Assembly: GCF_000169455.1 (NCBI RefSeq)
Contig: NZ_AAYC01000004.1
Span: forward strand, 124,001-188,000
Direction: 5' to 3'
DNA: 64,000 nt
DNA from: Roseobacter sp. SK209-2-6
Lineage (GTDB): Bacteria; Pseudomonadota; Alphaproteobacteria; Rhodobacterales; Rhodobacteraceae
The translations under genes and the position numbers were made by a program. The notes under the pieces are model-generated. The model did no database searches, was not told the DNA's origin, and saw only the letters and a list, made by a program, of their open reading frames with translations. Within the stretch, counting starts at the first letter, position 1, and each line of letters starts with the position of its first letter. Below, one piece after another: positions 62,514 through 64,000 of this stretch.

Positions 62514-63050
62514 TCAGACGTCCTGTCTGGAAATCTCGATGATCAACACGTCATAGATGCCCTTACCAATATCTCTTTGAGCCGCCTCGCGCAGAGCGGT
62601 GCGAAGGGGGTCAAGCACATCCGAACGCGTGAAGGCACCGCGGAAACCGCCCATGTTGGCGTGATCAAACAACACTTGCAGAAAGGCGTCTCTCAGCTTT
62701 GGTTCATAGGTGTGGATCCGCTCACTTAACCCCTTTCGAACTTCTAGCGATAGGGAGATCACAACAAGCGAAGACAGAGTTTCTTTTTCAACGACTGGAA
62801 CAACAAATTGGTTGGCGATCTTGACGTATTCGCGCTCTTGTTCCGGAGGAAGATCTTCAAGCGCGACGTGATTGTCATCGGAGCTGTCCATTTCCATGTC
62901 CATATCGTCACCCATATCGTCAGAGTGATCTGAACTGGCAGCCGCCACTTCAGGTGGTGGCGCTGGGGCAGGGGCCAGCATGATGCCGGCTCCGATCCCG
63001 GCACCGGTGCCGATGACAAGCAGGATAACGGGGAGTAGTTTGGCGATCAT
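62514..63050 (-). CDS. FliL-like protein (second copy) with acidic Asp/Met/His linker
   Basis: A 178-residue FliL-type membrane protein: one transmembrane helix (about 5-26, LLPVILLVIGTGAGIGAGIML), a Pro/Ala hinge, then an extreme Asp/Met/His/Ser-rich stretch (about 39-60, SDHSDDMGDDMDMEMDSSDD), and a C-terminal periplasmic FliL-like domain (YVKIANQFVVPVVEKETLSSLVVISLSLEV...DVLIIEISRQDV). It is downstream of flgH, eight bases on. It differs clearly from the fliL at 52413-52940. It may be a second stator-ring or outer-ring partner. Confidence 0.8.
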   Translation of the reverse strand: MIAKLLPVILLVIGTGAGIGAGIMLAPAPAPPPEVAAASSDHSDDMGDDMDMEMDSSDDNHVALEDLPPEQEREYVKIANQFVVPVVEKETLSSLVVISLSLEVRKGLSERIHTYEPKLRDAFLQVLFDHANMGGFRGAFTRSDVLDPLRTALREAAQRDIGKGIYDVLIIEISRQDV

Positions 63051-63058
63051 GGCTTACC

Positions 63059-63799
63059 TCAGAATGGTAGGATCGCGTCCAGCACTTGCTGGCCGTATCT
63101 TGGTTGTTGAACGTCGGTGATTTGACCGCGACCACCATAGGAGACACGCGCAGAGGCGATCTTGTCATAGGTGATTTCGTTTTTACGGCTTATGTCCTGC
63201 GGCCGTACGTAGCCAGAAACCAAGAGTTCACGTAGTTCAAAGTTCACCCGCAGCTCCTGCGATCCGCTGATGGCTAAAACACCGTTAGGCAGAATATCTA
63301 CAACGGTTGCCGCGACCTTGAGTTCAAGCTTTTCGCTGCGTTTTACCGAACCGTTGCCACGTGAGGTCGAGGCACCGCCCAGATCAACAGCGGTAGCGGC
63401 TGAGGCTCCTGTCGGGAGGTGCTCATCCAGACGCTGTGGGAGACCCAATAGCTGTGGCATATTCAGGCTCTCTGAACTTGATCGGGATCGGCTGGTGTCA
63501 TTGGAGATTTCGGCCTCCTCATCGATCTCAATCACAACGGTAAGGATATCGCCCTTGTTCATGGCGCGCCGATCACCCAACAGGGATTGCTGTGAACCGC
63601 TCCAGAGAGAGGCGTTGTCAACGGGTCGTTGGCTTTGGACCTGGTGTGGGAGACCTTGCCAAAGCATCGCAACATGTTCTTGCGTTTCATTCGCCGGGGT
63701 AAAGCTGGGCGGCTTGCCCAGGTGATCCATACGGTTGCAGGCACCTAGTACAAACAGACCTGCAATCAGTCCTGTGGTGAAAAGAGTTTTCATTTTCAT
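63059..63799 (-). CDS. flgH: FlgH, flagellar L-ring lipoprotein
   Basis: A 246-residue outer-membrane L-ring subunit. The signal peptide ends in the lipobox VLGAC (Cys21), so it is acylated. Conserved landmarks are SLWSGSQQSLLGDRRAMNKGDILTVVIEIDEEAEISNDTSRSRSSS and ISGSQELRVNFELRELLVSGYVRPQDI, ending in a strand near GQQVLDAILPF. Two adjacent ATGs (63799 and 63793) are possible starts; the first overlaps flgA by one base (TAATG). It partners FlgI in the outer bushing. Confidence 0.96.
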   Translation of the reverse strand: MKMKTLFTTGLIAGLFVLGACNRMDHLGKPPSFTPANETQEHVAMLWQGLPHQVQSQRPVDNASLWSGSQQSLLGDRRAMNKGDILTVVIEIDEEAEISNDTSRSRSSSESLNMPQLLGLPQRLDEHLPTGASAATAVDLGGASTSRGNGSVKRSEKLELKVAATVVDILPNGVLAISGSQELRVNFELRELLVSGYVRPQDISRKNEITYDKIASARVSYGGRGQITDVQQPRYGQQVLDAILPF

Positions 63800-64000
63800 T
63801 ATCTTACCTCTACGGACCCGTCAGCATTGATACGGCCAGTCACTGTTGATCTTGATGCTAGGTTCATGACTTTGATGATTTCACCTTCCGAACCGCGCCC
63901 TAGAGAGCGGCCCTCGGTGATGATGGTTAGCCCCCCTTGCCGATAGGCGAGCGTGACCAGATCGTTGCGATCGACGATTGCTGGTGGGCCGATGTCGCCG
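63799..64000 (-). CDS. flgA: FlgA, P-ring chaperone, C-terminal part
   Basis: The last 66 codons of a minus-strand gene whose start lies beyond the right edge. The visible part (GPPAIVDRNDLVTLAYRQGGLTIITEGRSLGRGSEGEIIKVMNLASRSTVTGRINADGSVEVR) is a SAF-type beta domain with the VMNLxSR-x-V-xG pattern typical of FlgA, the periplasmic chaperone for FlgI. Its stop overlaps the flgH start, so flgA-flgH-fliL2 are cotranscribed. The distal rod genes usually precede flgA and would lie beyond the edge. Confidence 0.9.
   Translation of the reverse strand, partial: GDIGPPAIVDRNDLVTLAYRQGGLTIITEGRSLGRGSEGEIIKVMNLASRSTVTGRINADGSVEVR

Overview
The window reads as a chromosome segment of an alphaproteobacterium of the Rhodobacterales, most likely a marine Roseobacter-group member (Ruegeria/Phaeobacter-like). 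The grounds are gene content and order: the timA-mltA-smr trio, RegB/SenC/RegA, hemD-mitofilin-hemY, a PAS-only DivL-like gene beside tsaE-amgK-murU-addB-addA-trxA, and a compact flagellar cluster with CtrA-type promoter boxes. Genes are tightly packed with many 1-4 base stop/start overlaps. No rRNA, tRNA, CRISPR array, insertion sequence or prophage was seen. This is core chromosome rather than a mobile island.

Layout. 1-8.8 kb: cell-envelope and proteostasis genes (Tim44-like protein, lytic transglycosylase MltA, Smr protein, lipoprotein hydrolase, HslV and HslU separated by two other genes, a Tat-exported DM13 protein, a DUF1127 protein, tandem Lin0512 proteins, thioredoxin). 8.9-19 kb, minus strand: divL-like, tsaE, amgK, murU, addB, addA and then trxA, combining cell-cycle signalling, t6A tRNA modification, peptidoglycan-sugar recycling and double-strand-break repair. 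19-22 kb: the redox-responsive RegB/SenC/RegA system. 22-30 kb: mixed housekeeping genes (GT61 transferase, CMD protein, HD hydrolase, ahcY, DUF1761, EVE, YciI, gpsA, tsaD). 30-33.6 kb: hemD, a mitofilin-like protein with a long Glu-Thr hexanucleotide repeat, and hemY. 33.7-42.4 kb: an accessory metabolic and sensory stretch (RidA, LuxR-type regulator, ornithine-cyclodeaminase-like enzyme, aminotransferase, chemoreceptor, GMC oxidoreductase, acyl-CoA ligase).

42.5-64 kb is a flagellar cluster in four transcription blocks: motB-flgE-flgK-flgL-flgI (+), fliF-fliH-fliN-fliP (-), fliL-DUF6468-like-motE-like-motA-periplasmic motor protein-(small ORF)-flhA-fliR-flhB-coiled-coil protein (+), and flgA-flgH-fliL2 (-, running off the right edge). 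It supplies the MS ring, export gate, P and L rings, hook, hook-filament junction and stators. Flagellin, fliG, fliM, fliI, fliQ and the rod genes are not in the window.

Links. A perfect TTAA-N7-TTAAC box before motB and two near-matches before flgE and fliL suggest the flagellar blocks are CtrA-controlled. The DivL-like protein 25-40 kb away would act upstream of CtrA. Less expected signals are a ribosome-site-sequestering leader before ahcY that may form two alternative folds, a free-standing attenuator-like short transcript downstream of ahcY whose putative peptide carries two adjacent Trp codons, and a stator module with two FliL paralogues, a MotE-like protein and a large periplasmic partner.
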